A stretch of 27,926 nt of DNA, from positions 1-27,926 of the forward strand of contig JAEXPS010000083.1 of NCBI GenBank assembly GCA_023438885.1, written 5' to 3'. This document shows, piece after piece, positions 16,220 through 23,533 of this stretch (its first letter is position 1; every line of letters starts with the position of its first letter). The stretch comes from Actinomycetes bacterium. GTDB lineage: Bacteria; Actinomycetota; Actinomycetes; Actinomycetales; Cellulomonadaceae. The notes beneath the pieces were generated by a model that worked only from the letters and a program-made list of their open reading frames with translations, did not search any database and was not told the DNA's origin. Both the position numbers and the translations under genes were made by a program.

Positions 16220-16954
16220 ATGCCCATCCCGCCGGACGCTCGCGTCCTCGTCGTTGTCCCGGCGTGGAACGAGGCGGAATCGCTTCCGACCGTGCTGGCG
16301 GAGGTTCGTTCGGCGCTCCCGGGTGTCGGCGTCCTGGTGGTGAACGACGGCTCGGCGGATGCGACGAGCGTCGTCGCTCGCGAGGCCGGGATCGATGTCC
16401 TCGACCTCCCGTTCAACCTTGGTGTCGGCGGCGCGATGCGGGCCGGGTTCCGGTTCGCGCTCGCTCATGGCTACGACGTCGTAGTCCAGGTCGACGCCGA
16501 CGGGCAGCACGACCCGACCGAGGTGCCCACCTTGGTCGCCGCGCTCGCCGATGCAGACATCGTCATCGGCGCACGCTTCGCCGACCAGGGGTCCTATCGC
16601 GTCCGGGGTCCGCGTCGCTGGGCGATGAAGGTCCTCGCCCGGACGCTGAGCCGGTTGTCCGGCACCCACCTGACGGATGCGACATCGGGTTTCCGGGCGA
16701 CCGGGCCGCGTGCCGTCAGGCTGTTCGCGGTGCACTATCCGGCGGAGTACCTCGGTGACACGATCGAGTCGCTAGTCATCGCCCTTCGCGCCGGCCTCTC
16801 GGTCTCGCAGGTGGGCGTCTCGATGCGCCAGCGGATGTCAGGCGAGCCGTCGCAGCCCCCTTGGAGGGCCGCCTTGTACCTGATGAGGGCCTGTCTCGCG
16901 TTGTTCATCTCGCTCACCCGGCGTCGTGTGGTCCTCCAGGAGGCGATTGCGTGA
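16220..16954 (+). CDS. GT2 polyprenyl-phosphate glycosyltransferase (DPM1/GtrB-like)
   Basis: This 244-aa GT-A enzyme starts MPIPPDARVLVVVPAWNEAE, with VNDGSADAT (41-49), LGVGGAMRAGF (67-77), the catalytic metal motif VDADGQHDP (91-99), and TDATSGFRA (152-160), the pattern of dolichol-phosphate mannosyltransferases. It would transfer a sugar from a nucleotide donor to undecaprenyl phosphate at the cytoplasmic face. ATG 16220 is chosen because similarity begins there; the frame stays open upstream, but that overlaps the divergent promoter. Its stop shares GTGA with the DUF2304 gene, and that pairing is a recurrent one in which the small membrane protein is thought to anchor or assist the transferase. 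Confidence 0.9.
   Translation: MPIPPDARVLVVVPAWNEAESLPTVLAEVRSALPGVGVLVVNDGSADATSVVAREAGIDVLDLPFNLGVGGAMRAGFRFALAHGYDVVVQVDADGQHDPTEVPTLVAALADADIVIGARFADQGSYRVRGPRRWAMKVLARTLSRLSGTHLTDATSGFRATGPRAVRLFAVHYPAEYLGDTIESLVIALRAGLSVSQVGVSMRQRMSGEPSQPPWRAALYLMRACLALFISLTRRRVVLQEAIA
16938..16943 (+). promoter_or_regulatory. ribosome binding site deciding the DUF2304 start
   Basis: A full AGGAGG lies 7 bases before GTG 16951, inside the last codons of the GT2 gene. It supports GTG 16951 over the upstream in-frame start at 16861. Confidence 0.65.
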
Positions 16955-17355
16955 GCGGGCATATCGTCGCAATTGCCGGCGCGGTCGTCGTCCTGGCCCT
17001 GATGATCGAGATGCTGCGGCGGCGGCGGCTTCGCGAGAAGTACGCGGCGCTGTGGATGGCGGTCGCCGTGCTCGTGCTCGTCACGGTGGCTTGGCCCGGA
17101 CTCCTGGACGGCGCCGCTGAGCTGGTCGGCGTGGAGGTGCCGCTCAACCTCGTCTTCTTCGGTTCGCTGCTCCTGCTGCTCGTCGTCTGCATCCAGCTCA
17201 GCGCCGAGATCACGTCGCTCGAGCGCGAGTCACAGACCCTGGCCGAGGAGGTGGCGCTGCTCCGGCACCGCCTCGAGGTGCTCGAGCGCAGGGGCGGGAC
17301 GGTGCCCGCGCCTCCGGTGGCAGATCCGGGGAACGACGGGTTCGCCGCACTGTGA
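16951..17355 (+). CDS. DUF2304 small membrane protein
   Basis: This 134-aa protein has three TM helices (about 4-22, 33-49, 66-82), the cytoplasmic-loop motif LREKYAALW (27-35) characteristic of DUF2304, and an amphipathic, coiled-coil-like stretch (84-113) before a Pro/Gly tail. DUF2304 proteins almost always follow a DPM-like GT2 gene, as here. Start GTG 16951 overlaps the GT2 stop, and its own stop shares GTGA with the flippase start. The likely role is a partner or membrane anchor of the GT2 enzyme; biochemical function of the family is not settled. Confidence 0.9.
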   Translation: MSGHIVAIAGAVVVLALMIEMLRRRRLREKYAALWMAVAVLVLVTVAWPGLLDGAAELVGVEVPLNLVFFGSLLLLLVVCIQLSAEITSLERESQTLAEEVALLRHRLEVLERRGGTVPAPPVADPGNDGFAAL

Positions 17356-18650
17356 CGGCACGCTCGTCCGAGGCGCCGCCGTCCGGTCGTTCCGCCCTGC
17401 TCTCGGTCGGCGCGGGCCTGGCGGTCTTCGGGCTCGCGACGTACGGGTTCCTCGCGTTCGCGGGCCGAGGCATGCCGGCCGAGGACTTCGCGCCGCTCTC
17501 GGTCATGTGGACGCTGCTCAACGCGGTGGGGATCGGTCTCTTCGTCCCGTTCGAGCAGGAGCTGGCTCGGCGCACCGCGGTCGCGCGTGCGACCAGAACC
17601 ACGAACCTGCCGGCGGTTCGCCGCACCCTCATCGCCGGCGGCGCGGTGATCGGCGCGCTGGCGGTGATGGCCGGGCTGCTCGGGACCACACTCGCAGAGC
17701 GCCTCTTCGCCGGCCGAACGGCTCTCGTCGGCTACCTTGTCGCGGCGCTCGTCGGCATGGCGGTGAGCTACGTCGTACGGGGCCTGCTCTCCGGCAACGG
17801 ACGGTTCGGCCATTACGGTGCGCAGCTCGCCGTCGACGGCGTGCTCCGCGTGGTCGGCGCTGCCGTCCTCGTGAGCGTCGGGGTCGCGGGACCTGAGCCG
17901 TATGCGGCGGTGCTCGTCGTCTCTCCGGTGGCCGCCGTGCTGGTGACGACCCCGCGGTTCAGGCGGCTCGTCGTGCACGGATCACGGCCGGAGCTGCTGG
18001 GCGGGGCGATGGCGCTCACGACGCTCGTTGCCGCGTCGGTGGTCTCTCAGGCACTCGCCAATGCAGGGCCGGTGATCGTCCAGCTGCTTGCCGCGCCCGA
18101 CGAGGCGACCGCGGCCGGCCTCTTCACGGCGGCGCTCGTGGTGGCAAGGATCCCGTTGTTCGCCTTTGCCGCCGTCCAGTCGGTGCTCCTGCCGGGGCTG
18201 GCCGGGTTCGTCGGGTCGCGTGACCCAGCCGGGCTCCGGGCGCGCATCGGTGTGGTGGCCGCGTGGACCGGCGCGCTCGGCGCGCTCGGGACGCTGGTGA
18301 TCTGGCTTCTCGGGCCCTGGCTGGTGCCTCTCTTGTTCGGCGAGGACTTCGCGGTGGGTCGTGGGGTGATCACCGCGATCGCCGCGTCCGGTGCCCTGTT
18401 CATGCTCGCGCAGGTCGCCGCCCAGCTGCTCTACGCGCTGGGCCACGAGTGGGAAGCGGTCGCCGGGTGGGCCTCCGGCCTCGTGGTTCTGGTCGCCGCG
18501 TGTGCGTGGCACGCCTCGATCGACGTGCGGGCTGCCGGCGCGCTGGTGGCCGGGGCGGGAGCCGCGCTCGTCGTTCTGGCGTACTTCGCCGTTGCACGCC
18601 TGCGCCGATGGAGCCGCGAGATCGTGGGAGAGCGGGTGGGCGCGACATGA
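17352..18650 (+). CDS. MOP-superfamily polysaccharide flippase (Wzx-like)
   Basis: This 432-aa protein is almost entirely hydrophobic, with about 12 helices broken by short Arg-rich loops. The opening ALLSVGAGLAVFGLATYGFL, the RGLLSGNGRFGHYG loop near residue 140-155, and AAVQSVLLPGLAGF near 275-290 fit the polysaccharide-transport branch of the MOP/MATE-like superfamily. It would flip an undecaprenyl-diphosphate-linked oligosaccharide, or a similar glycolipid, to the outer face. GTG 17352 overlaps the DUF2304 stop, and its stop overlaps ATG 18647 of a WbbL-like transferase, so export and sugar addition appear co-translated. It is the only clear carrier-lipid flippase in the window. Confidence 0.85.
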   Translation: MTARSSEAPPSGRSALLSVGAGLAVFGLATYGFLAFAGRGMPAEDFAPLSVMWTLLNAVGIGLFVPFEQELARRTAVARATRTTNLPAVRRTLIAGGAVIGALAVMAGLLGTTLAERLFAGRTALVGYLVAALVGMAVSYVVRGLLSGNGRFGHYGAQLAVDGVLRVVGAAVLVSVGVAGPEPYAAVLVVSPVAAVLVTTPRFRRLVVHGSRPELLGGAMALTTLVAASVVSQALANAGPVIVQLLAAPDEATAAGLFTAALVVARIPLFAFAAVQSVLLPGLAGFVGSRDPAGLRARIGVVAAWTGALGALGTLVIWLLGPWLVPLLFGEDFAVGRGVITAIAASGALFMLAQVAAQLLYALGHEWEAVAGWASGLVVLVAACAWHASIDVRAAGALVAGAGAALVVLAYFAVARLRRWSREIVGERVGAT

Positions 18651-19678
18651 GCGGGGGCTCGCCGACGCGGTCGGTCGGTGTCGTCATGTTGGCGTACGGC
18701 GCCGAACCCGTGATCGACGAGGCGATCGCCGCGGTGCGCGCCTCGACGGGCTTGGGAGTCTCGCTCGTCGTCGTCGACAACGGCTGTGAACGGGACGACC
18801 TGGCCGAGCTGTGCCGCACGCACGACGCTCTGCTCGTCCGCCCCGAGCGCAACCTGGGCTTCGCCGGAGGCGTCAACGCCGGTGCCCGCACGCTCGACGA
18901 TCCGTTCCTCGCGCTGGTCAACAGCGACGCGGTCGTGGCGCCTGAGGCACTGAGCCGGCTCGTGGCGGTGGCCTCCGATCCGTCGGTGGGCATCGCGAGC
19001 GCGAGCGTGCGGCTGGCGTCGGACCCGACGACGATGAACTCGGCTGGGAATCCGCTCCACATCCTCGGACTGAGCTGGGCCGGCGGGCTCGGCGAGCCCG
19101 CGACGTCGCACGCGGAACCCGCTGACGTCGCCTCGGCCAGCGGGGCGTGCCTCGCGCTGCGCCGCGAGCACTGGGAGCGCCTCGGCGGCTTCCCCGAGGA
19201 GTTCTTCGCCTACCAGGAGGACCTGGAGCTGAGCTGGCGCACCTGGCAGCTCGGCCTCGCCGTCCGGTACGTGCCGGACGCCGTGGCAGTGCACCACTAC
19301 GAGTTCAGCCGCAACCCCTCGAAGATGTACCTCCTCGAGCGCAACCGCCTGCTCTTCGTCCTGACCTCTTACGGGACCCGCACCCTCGTGCTGCTCGCGC
19401 CCGCGTTCCTCGGACTCGACCTCGGGATGGCGGCGGTCGCAGCCGGGCAGGGCTGGCTGCGCCAAAAGGCACGGGGCTGGTGGTGGGTGCTCCGGCACCC
19501 GGCATGGGTGCGACGGCGCCGCCACATGGTCCAGGTGGCGCGGGTGGTGCCCGACCGCGAGCTGGTGCGGCTGTGGACGGACCGGTTCGACGCCGCCGCC
19601 ATGCCGTTACCGCGCTGGGGGCAGCCCCTCCAGAGCCTGCTTGCGGGCTACTGGCGCGTGGTTCGCCGCTTCGTCTAG
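18647..19678 (+). CDS. GT2 glycosyltransferase, WbbL/rhamnosyltransferase-like
   Basis: This 343-aa protein starts at ATG 18647 within ATGA shared with the flippase stop. Landmarks are VVVDNGCERDD (41-51), RNLGFAGGVNAGA (68-80), the LVNSDA metal motif (90-95), GACLALRR, and the YQEDLELSWR segment (189-198) with the general-base acidic pair. A hydrophobic helix near 244-266 and a very basic C-terminus follow. This is the architecture of WbbL-type rhamnosyltransferases that add L-rhamnose from dTDP-rhamnose to a lipid-linked acceptor. The rml genes a few kb downstream match this role; other dTDP- or UDP-sugars are possible. It ends 5 bp from a convergent membrane protein gene. Confidence 0.9.
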   Translation: MSGGSPTRSVGVVMLAYGAEPVIDEAIAAVRASTGLGVSLVVVDNGCERDDLAELCRTHDALLVRPERNLGFAGGVNAGARTLDDPFLALVNSDAVVAPEALSRLVAVASDPSVGIASASVRLASDPTTMNSAGNPLHILGLSWAGGLGEPATSHAEPADVASASGACLALRREHWERLGGFPEEFFAYQEDLELSWRTWQLGLAVRYVPDAVAVHHYEFSRNPSKMYLLERNRLLFVLTSYGTRTLVLLAPAFLGLDLGMAAVAAGQGWLRQKARGWWWVLRHPAWVRRRRHMVQVARVVPDRELVRLWTDRFDAAAMPLPRWGQPLQSLLAGYWRVVRRFV

Positions 19679-19683
19679 CCCGG

Positions 19684-21585
19684 TCACCAGCTGACGACGC
19701 CGGCGCCGGCCCCGCCGGCGGCCGCGCGCGCGGCGTCGAGCGTGGCCGGCGGCACGACGACGAGCGCCGGCTCGCGGGTCGTGAGCAGTGCGGGTACGGC
19801 AGTCGCGAGGTCCGGAGGCGTGGCGCCGCCCAGCACGGCAGCGGCGTCCGCGTTGGCCTCGCGGGTCCAGCGTCCGGTGAGGGCTAGATACCACTGCTGG
19901 ACTCCGAGGGCATGCGCAGGCAGATGCGGTGCGAGGAACGTCGTGCGCAACGCATCGCTCGGCACCTGCGAGGCCGCGAGGAGTGCTTCGGCCGTGACGA
20001 TGTTCACGTCCTTGACGGCGAAGGAACGCATCCCCGAACCGGTGAAGCCTGTCAGCTGGCTCGCGGCGAGCGTGGCGAGCGACACTGCGGCCGCCCGCCG
20101 CAGTCCGCCACGCAGGACGGGCGGTGTGAGCCCGCTCAGGCCCAGGACCAGCGTTCCCAGGCTGAACAGCTGGACGCCGCCGAGGAGTTTGAAGAAGTAG
20201 TAGGAGAGCCCGCCGTCCGTCCGGAGCTGCCACAGGCCCAGCACGCCGCAAGCGGCGAGGGCGACCACGGGGGCTAGTGCCTGCCACGCTCGTGTCGTCG
20301 ACCCGCCCCTCCCGCCGAGCAGGCACAGCGCCGCCGCCCCGAGCGCCAGGGCAACGGTGGTCCCGAGGTCGGGCGCCGCGAAGCCGCCCGGCGTGGTGAG
20401 CACCGTCTGCGCATCGAGCGACGTCAGCAGCAGGCGCAGCGGAACCACGAGCCCCGCGAGCGTGACCGTGGCGATGATCCCCGTGACGACCCAGTCCCGG
20501 CGAGGGGCGCGCCAGCGACTACGAACGCGTGGGAGAACCAGCGCCAGCGCGGCGGGAGCCGCCGCGGCCAGCAGCATCACCCACGCGTTCGCCACGCCGA
20601 CCAGCAGCGCACCGAGAGCCCCCACCTGCCACGGCATCGCCACGCGCGGCATCGTCGCGACGAGCAGCGGCACGCACGCGGCCAGACCACACGCCAGAAC
20701 GAAGTTGGGAAATCCGGCTGTCACCCATCCGGCGCCCACACCGCCGACGAACGCCCCGACCAACAGGGCCGCGAGCGGGAGCGCGTACGCGGGACGCCGG
20801 CGAAGGCGTGGGAGGGAGCAGACCGCCGCGGCGAGCATCCCCGCCAGGACGACGAGGACGACTGCCTGAGCGCGGACGAATGGTGCCACGACCTGCGCCG
20901 CGCCGTCGACCCCCAGCACCTCCATCACGGTCGCGACGACGGCGTGGTAGCCCTGCGGGTAGTCGTCGAACTGCCACGCCTCGTTGCCGGGCGCCGGCCC
21001 CAGGCGGTCGACCATCACCCCCGAGCCGGCGAGGAGGTTCGCCATGTCGAAGTGGGCGGCGTTGTCCCACCCGGGCAGGAGGGCGGCCAGTGCACGCGCA
21101 TCGGAGCCGACGCGCAGCCACGGCCACGTGATCACGGTCGTCGCTGCGACCGCCAGCGCGGGGATCGCGTCCACCCGCCGCAGGGCGGGAACCATGAGGC
21201 GCACCCGTCGGGGCGCGTCGCCCCGACCTCCGGCAAGAGTCCAGGCCGTCAGACCTCCGCCGATCGCGGCGACAACGAGCCCCGAACGCCCGATCGCGCC
21301 CACAGGGAGCCGTGCCCACCACAGCAATGGCGTCAGACCGAAGAAGAGTGCGCCTGCGAGCAGCGCGCGTCGCGGGAGAACGCGCGACGTCGGCGCCGCC
21401 AGCGTCAAGAGCGCCGCAGCCAGCGCCCCGGCCGCGCCGCGTACGACGCCCGCAGCGGAAAGGCCAAGGATACCGGCACCCGCCCCGAGGCCTGCGCCGG
21501 CCGGGAGCGCCCAGCGCGGGACGGGGACTCGAGGCTGTGGCGCGCCGACAGGCTCGCGAAGCAGGGCTGCGGCACCTGTGGACAC
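19684..21585 (-). CDS. large polytopic membrane protein, DUF6541-like
   Basis: From GTG 21585 this protein has 633 aa and about 14 hydrophobic helices, with a soluble C-terminal part of ~100-120 residues. In the loop after the first helices are PGWDNAAHFD (171-180) and DYPQGYHAV (208-216). A W-D near an H, and YPxGxH, occur in a group of large actinobacterial membrane proteins (DUF6541, recalled from memory) that resemble GT-C glycosyltransferases. The frame stays open upstream to 21789 but would overlap rfbD, so the start is placed at 21585; a leaderless start is possible (CACAAT ends 7 bases upstream) but weak. Together with rfbD it forms a divergent pair. Function unknown; a GT-C or polymerase role is inference. 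Confidence 0.82.
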   Translation of the reverse strand: MSTGAAALLREPVGAPQPRVPVPRWALPAGAGLGAGAGILGLSAAGVVRGAAGALAAALLTLAAPTSRVLPRRALLAGALFFGLTPLLWWARLPVGAIGRSGLVVAAIGGGLTAWTLAGGRGDAPRRVRLMVPALRRVDAIPALAVAATTVITWPWLRVGSDARALAALLPGWDNAAHFDMANLLAGSGVMVDRLGPAPGNEAWQFDDYPQGYHAVVATVMEVLGVDGAAQVVAPFVRAQAVVLVVLAGMLAAAVCSLPRLRRRPAYALPLAALLVGAFVGGVGAGWVTAGFPNFVLACGLAACVPLLVATMPRVAMPWQVGALGALLVGVANAWVMLLAAAAPAALALVLPRVRSRWRAPRRDWVVTGIIATVTLAGLVVPLRLLLTSLDAQTVLTTPGGFAAPDLGTTVALALGAAALCLLGGRGGSTTRAWQALAPVVALAACGVLGLWQLRTDGGLSYYFFKLLGGVQLFSLGTLVLGLSGLTPPVLRGGLRRAAAVSLATLAASQLTGFTGSGMRSFAVKDVNIVTAEALLAASQVPSDALRTTFLAPHLPAHALGVQQWYLALTGRWTREANADAAAVLGGATPPDLATAVPALLTTREPALVVVPPATLDAARAAAGGAGAGVVSW

Positions 21586-21699
21586 GCGTCCAATTGTGGG
21601 CCATCGACGAGGCCTTCGTGAGCGGTTGTCGATCGCTTCCGGACACCCTCCGTGGGGAGGTGTCCGCGGAGGGCGCCGTGCGTCGGGTCGGTGCGCCGC

Positions 21700-21705
21700 T
21701 AGGCT
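21700..21705 (+). promoter_or_regulatory. candidate -10 box for rfbD
   Basis: TAGGCT lies 29 bp before GTG 21735 in the 149-bp divergent gap. It is the same hexamer as upstream of rfbC. No clear -35. Confidence 0.35.
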
Positions 21706-21720
21706 GCGCCAGGAGACGTC

Positions 21721-21728
21721 GAAGGGAG
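21721..21728 (+). promoter_or_regulatory. ribosome binding site deciding the rfbD start
   Basis: GAAGGGAG ends 6 bases before GTG 21735 and 15 bases before the in-frame ATG 21744, favouring the GTG. Confidence 0.55.
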
Positions 21729-21734
21729 CCGGCC

Positions 21735-22583
21735 GTGCGCTGGATGGTTGTCGGTGCGGCCGGCATGCTCGGGCAGGACCTCGTTGCACTGCTCGCCGGC
21801 CGGGGACACCAGGTCGATGGGCTGGACCGGCCCCACATCGACATCACCGACCCGGCGCAGACCGTGGGGCTGGCCGGGGGGTACGACGTCCTCGTCAACG
21901 TCGCCGCATTCACCGCGGTGGACCCTGCGGAGACCAACGAGGCCGCCGCATTCGCCGTGAACGCCGCAGGTGCGGCAAACCTCGCGGCCTCCGCGAGGGA
22001 CGCCGGTGCGCGGATAGTCCACATCTCGACGGACTACGTCTTCGACGGCGTCGCGGATGGCCCTTATGCCGAGGACGCGCCCATCGCGCCACGCTCGGCA
22101 TACGGCCGGACGAAGGCGGCGGGGGAGTGGGCGGTCCGCGCGACGACGCCCGACCATCTCGTTGTCCGCACGGCCTGGCTGTACGGAGCCCATGGGGCGT
22201 GCTTCCCCAAGACGATCGCCCGCGTGGCGTCGGCGAACGGCCATGTCGACGTCGTCGCCGACCAGGTGGGACAGCCGACCTGGACCAGGGATCTGTCCGA
22301 TCTCATCGAACGGCTGGTTGCCGCACGGGTGCCCGCCGGCGTCTACCACGGCACCTCGGGCGGTCAGGCGTCGTGGTACGAGTTCGCGAGGGCCGTCGTC
22401 GAGGCGGCCGGCCAGGACCCGCGGATCGTCGCCCCGACGACGACCGAGGCGTCGGCTCGGCCGGCGCCGCGGCCGGCCTGGAGCGTGCTGGGACACGACG
22501 CCCTCATGCGGGCCGGTGTCCGGCCGATCCGCGACTGGGCGGAAGCGTGGCAGGCGGCGGCGGCCGAGGTGCTCGCGGGCTGA
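21735..22583 (+). CDS. rfbD: dTDP-4-dehydrorhamnose reductase
   Basis: This 282-aa SDR enzyme performs the last step to dTDP-L-rhamnose using NAD(P)H. It has the Rossmann motif GAAGMLGQD (7-15), NVAAFTAVDPAE (55-66, the RmlD N-x-A-A-x-T-x-V-D signature), ISTDYVFDG (97-105) and the YGRTK catalytic pair Y123/K127, followed by RTAWLYG. It faces rfbA end to end with a single base between the two stops. An rmlD-WbbL-whiB2-manA neighbourhood is also known in mycobacteria, so this part of the window looks like conserved actinobacterial core rather than variable cassette. Confidence 0.95.
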   Translation: MRWMVVGAAGMLGQDLVALLAGRGHQVDGLDRPHIDITDPAQTVGLAGGYDVLVNVAAFTAVDPAETNEAAAFAVNAAGAANLAASARDAGARIVHISTDYVFDGVADGPYAEDAPIAPRSAYGRTKAAGEWAVRATTPDHLVVRTAWLYGAHGACFPKTIARVASANGHVDVVADQVGQPTWTRDLSDLIERLVAARVPAGVYHGTSGGQASWYEFARAVVEAAGQDPRIVAPTTTEASARPAPRPAWSVLGHDALMRAGVRPIRDWAEAWQAAAAEVLAG

Positions 22584-22584
22584 A

Positions 22585-23451
22585 CTACCGCCCGTCGAGC
22601 AGCCCCAGCAGGTACGTCCCGTACCCCGACTTCACCAACTTCTCGGCCCGCCCGCGCAGCTCGTCGTCGTCGAGGAACCCGCGTCGCCACGCGACCTCCT
22701 CCGGTGCGCCGATCTTCATCCCCTGGCGGGACTCGATCGTCCGGACGAAGTCCGAGGCCTCCAGCAGCGAGTCGAACGTGCCAGTGTCCAGCCAGGCCGT
22801 CCCTCGGGGGAGCACCTCGACCTGCAGGCGCCCCTGCCGCAGGTACTCGCGGTTGACGTCGGTGATCTCGTACTCCCCCCGGGCCGAGGGCGCCAGGTCC
22901 CGGGCGATCGCCACGACGTCGTTGTCGTAGAAGTACAGGCCAGGAACTGCGAAGTTCGACTTCGGCTGGGCCGGCTTCTCCTCGAGCGACAGGGCGCGCC
23001 CGGACTCGTCGAATTCCACCACGCCGTACGCGCTCGGCTCCGCGACGCGGTAGGCGAACACCGCTCCGCCGTCGATGGAGGAGAACCGCTGGAGCGTCGA
23101 GCCGAGGCCGGGCCCGTAGAAGATGTTGTCGCCGAGGACGAGCGCGGCCTTCTCCTGGCCGACGAAGTCGGCGCCGAGCACGAACGCCTGGGCCAGCCCG
23201 TTCGGCACCGTCTGCACGGTGTACGAGATGGAGATGCCGAACTGCGAGCCGTCGCCGAGCAGCCGGTGGAACTGCTCGGCGTCGTGCGGAGTCGTGATGA
23301 CCAGGACGTCGCGGATGCCGGCGAGCATCAGCGTCGAGAGCGGGTAGTACACCATCGGCTTGTCGTACACCGGGACGAGCTGCTTGCTCACACCGAGCGT
23401 GATCGGGTGCAGCCGGGTGCCCGAGCCGCCCGCCAGGATGATGCCGCGCAT
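22585..23451 (-). CDS. rfbA: glucose-1-phosphate thymidylyltransferase
   Basis: This 288-aa enzyme matches the usual RmlA length (~290). It has the nucleotide-binding motif LAGGSGTRLHPIT (6-18), SKQLVPVYDKPMVYYP (22-37), VLGDNIFYG (105-113), the EEKP motif (157-160), and WLDTGTFDSL (220-229). It forms dTDP-glucose from dTTP and glucose-1-phosphate, the entry to dTDP-rhamnose. ATG 23451 is preferred to the longer frame because similarity begins exactly at MRGIILAGG and the upstream part reads into the manA promoter. It is divergent from manA (82 bp) and convergent with rfbD. rfbB, which should act next, is not in the window. Confidence 0.95.
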   Translation of the reverse strand: MRGIILAGGSGTRLHPITLGVSKQLVPVYDKPMVYYPLSTLMLAGIRDVLVITTPHDAEQFHRLLGDGSQFGISISYTVQTVPNGLAQAFVLGADFVGQEKAALVLGDNIFYGPGLGSTLQRFSSIDGGAVFAYRVAEPSAYGVVEFDESGRALSLEEKPAQPKSNFAVPGLYFYDNDVVAIARDLAPSARGEYEITDVNREYLRQGRLQVEVLPRGTAWLDTGTFDSLLEASDFVRTIESRQGMKIGAPEEVAWRRGFLDDDELRGRAEKLVKSGYGTYLLGLLDGR

Positions 23452-23497
23452 GGCCCCAAGTGTGTCCCATCGCCAAGGCTGACATCGAATCTCTCGG

Positions 23498-23503
23498 TAC
23501 CAT
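23498..23503 (+). promoter_or_regulatory. candidate -10 box for manA
   Basis: TACCAT fits TAnnnT and lies 30 bp upstream of the manA start in the 82-bp rfbA-manA divergent gap. CTGACA at 23479-23484 resembles a -35 but the 13-bp spacing is too short, so the pair is uncertain. Confidence 0.25.
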
Positions 23504-23524
23504 CCTTCGATCCCTGCAGACGAC

Positions 23525-23531
23525 GAGGTGA
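23525..23531 (+). promoter_or_regulatory. ribosome binding site deciding the manA start
   Basis: GAGGTGA matches the 16S anti-Shine-Dalgarno well. It overlaps GTG 23528 and is close to GTG 23534, so the latter is the better start. Confidence 0.45.
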
Positions 23532-23533
23532 AC

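Noticed and set aside
21312..21734. Upstream extension of rfbD into the opposite membrane protein gene
   Set aside because: RmlD similarity begins at GTG 21735, which has its own ribosome binding site; the extension is Arg/Ala-rich.
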